Below, piece after piece: positions 12,708-15,596 of a stretch of 15,596 nt of DNA. The DNA is from Bacillota bacterium. Lineage in GTDB: Bacteria; Bacillota; Bacilli; Paenibacillales; NBRC-103111. The first letter of the stretch is position 1. Each line of letters starts with the position of its first letter. The notes below the pieces were generated by a model. That model saw nothing but the letters and a program-made list of their open reading frames with translations. It had not been told where the DNA came from and searched no databases. The stretch covers positions 1 through 15,596 of the forward strand of contig JAEWMH010000183.1 in the NCBI GenBank assembly GCA_023393235.1, in the 5' to 3' direction. The translations under genes were made by a program, and so were the position numbers.

Positions 12708-13345
12708 CTGACGCATTTACGGGTAATCCGGCAGAGAACGAAGAAGGAATTTTGACTGGAGGGCGCACAGCCTTCGTGGCCCGCAAAACCAATGAGACGG
12801 ATATTGAGCTCAGCTTCGGCATTGACGGCAACGGAACCTCGGTGATTGAGACGAAGGTGCCGTTTCTCGACCATATGCTGGATCTGTTCACCAAACACGG
12901 CCAGTTCAACCTGAAGGTGCAGGCGGACGGCGACGTGTATATTGACGACCATCATACGGTGGAGGATATCGGGATTTGTTTGGGTCAATGTCTACGTGAG
13001 GCGTTAGGGGATAAACGGGGCATTAAACGCTACTCCAGCGTGTTTATTCCCATGGATGAAGCCTTGGCCCAGGTGGTCATCGACATCAGCAACCGGCCCC
13101 ATTTCGAATACCGGGCGGAATATCCGTCCCAGATGGTCGGTACCTTTTCCACGGAAATGGTGCATGAATTCTTGTGGAAGCTGGCCCTGGAGGCGCGGAT
13201 AACGCTCCATGTGATTGTCCACTACGGGAAGAACACCCACCATATGATTGAGGCGGTGTTTAAGGCCTTGGGCCGGGCGCTGGACGAAGCCACCTCCATC
13301 GATCCCCGGGTGCAGGGAGTGCCCTCCACGAAGGGGGTTCTGTAG
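12704..13345 (+). CDS. hisB: Imidazoleglycerol-phosphate dehydratase
   Basis: A 213-aa monofunctional dehydratase converting imidazole glycerol phosphate to imidazole acetol phosphate. The metal-binding repeats are present: FLDHMLDLFTKHG, DDHHTVEDIGICLGQ, and the second-half set with EFLWKLALEA and HYGKNTHHMIEAVFKALGRAL. The end PSTKGVL is typical of Bacillales HisB. No histidinol-phosphatase domain is fused. The family core starts near RTAFVARKTNETDIE, so the first ~17 residues are an extension. ATG 12704 overlaps the hisD stop and has AGGAGG ten bases upstream. An internal TTG 12752 with AAGGA just upstream would give 197 aa, nearer the usual ~194. I keep the ATG but the start is open. Confidence 0.95.
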   Translation: MTDAFTGNPAENEEGILTGGRTAFVARKTNETDIELSFGIDGNGTSVIETKVPFLDHMLDLFTKHGQFNLKVQADGDVYIDDHHTVEDIGICLGQCLREALGDKRGIKRYSSVFIPMDEALAQVVIDISNRPHFEYRAEYPSQMVGTFSTEMVHEFLWKLALEARITLHVIVHYGKNTHHMIEAVFKALGRALDEATSIDPRVQGVPSTKGVL

Positions 13346-13347
13346 CC

Positions 13348-13956
13348 GTGATCGCCATTATCGATTATGGTATGGGCAACCTCCACAGTGTGCAAAAAGC
13401 GGTGGAGCGTCTTGGGTATGAGGCGCTGGTAACGTCCCGGGAGGAGGAGATTCTGGCCGCAGACGGGGCCATTCTTCCGGGTGTAGGCGCCTTCGGCGAT
13501 GCCATGCAGTTCTTGAACGAAACCGGCCTTGGGCAGGTGGCGGTACGGTATGCGGCAAGCGGCAAGCCTCTGCTGGGCATCTGCTTGGGCATGCAGCTCT
13601 TGTTCTCCTCCAGCGAGGAGCACGGACAGCATGAGGGGCTGGGGCTTTTGCCCGGCAAGGTCGTACGGATCGTAGGGGACTTCAAGGTGCCCCATATGGG
13701 CTGGAACCGGCTTAGCTTCAAGCAGCCGTCACCGCTGCTGGCGGGGCTTACGGAGGGGCATGCCTATTTTGTCCACTCGTACAAGGCATTGCCGGAGCGG
13801 GAGCAGGACCTCTTGGCGGATACGGATTATTACGGTCCGGTGACGGCGGTAGTGGGACGGGACAATGTATATGGAACCCAGTTCCACCCGGAAAAAAGCG
13901 GCGAGCTGGGCATGCAGCTTCTGGAGAATTTCCTGAAGCTCACCGTCCGGGGATAA
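13348..13956 (+). CDS. hisH: Imidazole glycerol phosphate synthase, glutaminase subunit HisH
   Basis: A 202-aa class I glutamine amidotransferase. It supplies ammonia to HisF, and the HisH-HisF pair makes IGP and AICAR. The fold starts IAIIDYGMGNLHSV and has the oxyanion-region PGVGAFGDAM. The nucleophile is Cys79 in GICLGMQLL, and the triad is completed by His180 and Glu182 in QFHPEKS. GTG 13348 comes two bases after the hisB stop, with AAGGGGG upstream inside hisB. Length matches B. subtilis HisH. Confidence 0.97.
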   Translation: MIAIIDYGMGNLHSVQKAVERLGYEALVTSREEEILAADGAILPGVGAFGDAMQFLNETGLGQVAVRYAASGKPLLGICLGMQLLFSSSEEHGQHEGLGLLPGKVVRIVGDFKVPHMGWNRLSFKQPSPLLAGLTEGHAYFVHSYKALPEREQDLLADTDYYGPVTAVVGRDNVYGTQFHPEKSGELGMQLLENFLKLTVRG

Positions 13957-13978
13957 CAGAAAGCGAGGAAACGCGGTC

Positions 13979-14710
13979 ATGTTTACTTTATATCCGGCAA
14001 TCGATATCCGCGGCGGCAAGTGCGTCCGCCTGATTCAAGGGGATTACAATCAGGAGACGGTCTATAACGACAGTCCTCTGGAGGCGGCATTGGCCTGGGC
14101 GGAGCAGGGGGGCAAGTGGATCCATCTGGTGGATCTGGACGGAGCCAAGGCGGGAGAGCCCGTGAACCATCAGTTGATCGGGGACATCGCCCGCAGTGTG
14201 AAGGTTCCGGTGCAAACCGGCGGCGGCCTGCGCACGGTGGAGAATGTGGAGCGGCTGTTAGGGCTGGGCGTCTCCCGGGTGATTATCGGGACGGCGGCGA
14301 TTGAGGACCGTCCGTTTGTGGAAGAGGTGCTCCGGCGGTTCGGAGAGCAGGTAGCCATCGGCATCGATGCCCGTAATGGCTACGTAGCCACCCGGGGCTG
14401 GCTGGAGACCTCCGAGGTGAAGGCGGAGGAGCTGGCGGTGCAGCTGGCGGAGCTGGGGGCGAAGACATTTATCTTTACGGACATCTCCCGGGACGGCATG
14501 ATGCAGGGACCGAATGTGGAAGCCATTGTCCGGCTGGCCCAGGTATCCGGGCAGTCGGTGATTGCGTCCGGCGGTGTGAGCCGGTACGAGGATCTGGATG
14601 CCTTGGCCACCCATGCGGACAAAGGTGTAGCGGGCGCGATTATCGGCAAGGCGCTGTACACCGGCAGCATTGAGCTGGCGGAGGCGCACAAGCGTCTGGG
14701 GCTGGCGTAA
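13979..14710 (+). CDS. hisA: ProFAR isomerase (phosphoribosylformimino-5-aminoimidazole carboxamide ribotide isomerase)
   Basis: A 243-aa (beta-alpha)8-barrel that converts ProFAR to PRFAR, the HisF substrate. The N-terminal YPAIDIRGGKCVRL carries the catalytic Asp9. LVDLDGAKAG, VQTGGGLRT and the second catalytic Asp in AIGIDARNG follow, then TDISRDGMMQGPN and the phosphate-binding VIASGGVS and AIIGKALY. Full length. ATG 13979 follows GAGG (13965-13968), 22 bases after the hisH stop. Confidence 0.97.
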   Translation: MFTLYPAIDIRGGKCVRLIQGDYNQETVYNDSPLEAALAWAEQGGKWIHLVDLDGAKAGEPVNHQLIGDIARSVKVPVQTGGGLRTVENVERLLGLGVSRVIIGTAAIEDRPFVEEVLRRFGEQVAIGIDARNGYVATRGWLETSEVKAEELAVQLAELGAKTFIFTDISRDGMMQGPNVEAIVRLAQVSGQSVIASGGVSRYEDLDALATHADKGVAGAIIGKALYTGSIELAEAHKRLGLA

Positions 14711-14845
14711 GGAGTTGGCGTAAGAGCTGTTGTAGCGGCGGGACGGCTGCTCAGAAGCGGATGCGGACGGGGTAACCGTCAGGGATTGCGATTCTTCGAG
14801 TGGCGTTCCGGCGAGAGATGCGGCATGAGGAAAGGAGGGACGGCT
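14711..14845 (+). other. hisA-hisF gap with a small hairpin
   Basis: This GC-rich gap is unusually long for the operon. It holds one clear stem, GACGG (14766-14770) with CCGTC (14776-14780), around GGTAA. No promoter, terminator or small ORF with a ribosome site is recognisable. Confidence 0.4.
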
Positions 14846-15596
14846 GTGCTGGCAAAACGCATTATTCCCTGCCTGGATGTGAAGGACGGGCGGGTGGTTA
14901 AGGGAGTAAATTTCGTGAATCTGCGGGATGCCGGGGATCCGGTGGAGCTGGCGGCGATCTACGACCGGGAAGGCGCCGATGAGCTGGTGTTTCTGGATAT
15001 CTCCGCTTCTGTGGAAGGGCGCTCCACCATGGTGGAGGTGGTCCGCCAGACTGCGGGGGAGATTACCATTCCCTTCACCGTAGGCGGCGGCATCTCCAGC
15101 GTGGAGGATATGACCCGGCTTCTGCGGGCGGGTGCGGACAAAACCGGGATCAACACGGCGGCGGTGAAAAACCCGCAGCTGATCTCGGATGGAGCCCGGC
15201 GGTTCGGCTCCCAATGTATTGTGGTGGCGATTGACGCCCGTTTTAACCCAACGTGGGGCGAATGGGAGGTCTATATCCACGGCGGCCGGACGCCGACAGG
15301 CATTAAGGCGCTGGAGTGGGCCCGGAAGGTGGAGACGCTGGGAGCGGGGGAAATTCTCCTGACCAGCATGGATGCCGACGGCACCAAGGACGGCTTCGAC
15401 GTGAAGCTGACCCGGGCGGTGTCCGAAGCGGTAGGTATTCCCGTCATTGCCTCCGGAGGCGCCGGCAAAAAAGAGGATTTCTATGAGGTCTTCACAGCGG
15501 CCAAAGCGGATGCAGGGCTGGCGGCGACGATTTTTCACTATAAGGAACTGACCATACATGAAGTGAAGCAGGATTTGCGGGACAAAGGGGTAGAGG
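14846..15596 (+). CDS. hisF: Imidazole glycerol phosphate synthase, cyclase subunit HisF (3' end cut by window)
   Basis: At least 250 aa, open at the window edge; about complete since the family has ~252 residues. It is a (beta-alpha)8-barrel that joins ammonia from HisH to PRFAR, giving imidazole glycerol phosphate and AICAR. Visible: AKRIIPCLDVKDGRVVKG with catalytic Asp11, FLDISAS, TVGGGI, the second catalytic residue Asp130 in VVAIDA, HGGR, EILLTSMDADGTKDGFD, and VIASGGAG. The loop usually reading ADKVSIN is ADKTGIN here (Lys99 and Asn103 kept, residues 100-101 changed). Start GTG 14846 follows AAAGGAGGG (14831-14839); ATG 14825 is in frame but overlaps that site. It lies after hisA, and hisI/hisIE is expected next. 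Confidence 0.95.
   Translation, partial: MLAKRIIPCLDVKDGRVVKGVNFVNLRDAGDPVELAAIYDREGADELVFLDISASVEGRSTMVEVVRQTAGEITIPFTVGGGISSVEDMTRLLRAGADKTGINTAAVKNPQLISDGARRFGSQCIVVAIDARFNPTWGEWEVYIHGGRTPTGIKALEWARKVETLGAGEILLTSMDADGTKDGFDVKLTRAVSEAVGIPVIASGGAGKKEDFYEVFTAAKADAGLAATIFHYKELTIHEVKQDLRDKGVE

Noticed and set aside
14258..15559. Open frame of 433 codons on the minus strand opposite hisA-hisF
   Set aside because: It runs antisense across two clear his genes and their gap, is low-complexity (His, Arg, Gln, Pro rich) and lacks domain motifs, typical of GC-rich antisense shadow.

Overview
The window looks like core chromosome of a Gram-positive Firmicute, most probably Paenibacillus or a close relative. 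The gene order hprK-lgt-ppaX-yvoF-hisZGDBHAF matches the Bacillus subtilis arrangement. Shine-Dalgarno sequences are strong (AGGAGG/GGGAGG), GTG and TTG starts occur, GC is moderate to high with CGG-rich arginine usage, and an MsmX/UgpC-type shared sugar ATPase lies next to a PucR-type regulator. The genus call is inference; no 16S sequence is present. || Region 1 (1-806): the last ~68 nt of a 23S rRNA, a spacer with hairpins but no recognisable 5S gene, then six tRNA genes (Ser-GCT, Met-CAT, Val-TAC, Asp-GTC, Phe-GAA, Tyr-GTA) closed by an intrinsic terminator. The Ser gene lacks an encoded CCA, and the Met gene has a mismatched T-stem. || Region 2 (807-3215): a Cof-type HAD phosphatase (+), a convergent small thiamine-binding-family protein (-), and a secreted cell-wall hydrolase (+) with two NlpC/P60 domains. 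The first NlpC/P60 domain has lost all three catalytic positions. || Region 3 (3216-5719): a PucR/CdaR-type HTH regulator, then ugpC/msmX with the codon bias of a highly expressed gene and its own terminator. || Region 4 (5720-8966): hprK-lgt-ppaX-yvoF, tightly packed. HprK and PpaX are functionally linked: HprK phosphorolysis of Ser-P-HPr releases PPi, which PpaX hydrolyses. || Region 5 (8967-15596): a terminator, a sigma-A-type promoter and a ~160-nt structured leader, then the histidine operon hisZ-hisG-hisD-hisB-hisH-hisA-hisF, with hisF cut by the window edge. HisZ plus short-form HisG form the two-subunit ATP phosphoribosyltransferase. HisB, HisH, HisA and HisF carry out the imidazole-glycerol-phosphate steps. 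hisI(E) would be expected just beyond the edge. || No mobile element, CRISPR array, prophage or clearly undescribed system is visible. The points worth a second look are small: the dead NlpC/P60 domain, the tRNA-Met T-stem mismatch, a palindrome shared by three upstream regions, a loop sequence shared by three terminators, tandem hairpins between hisG and hisD, and a substitution in an otherwise conserved HisF stretch.
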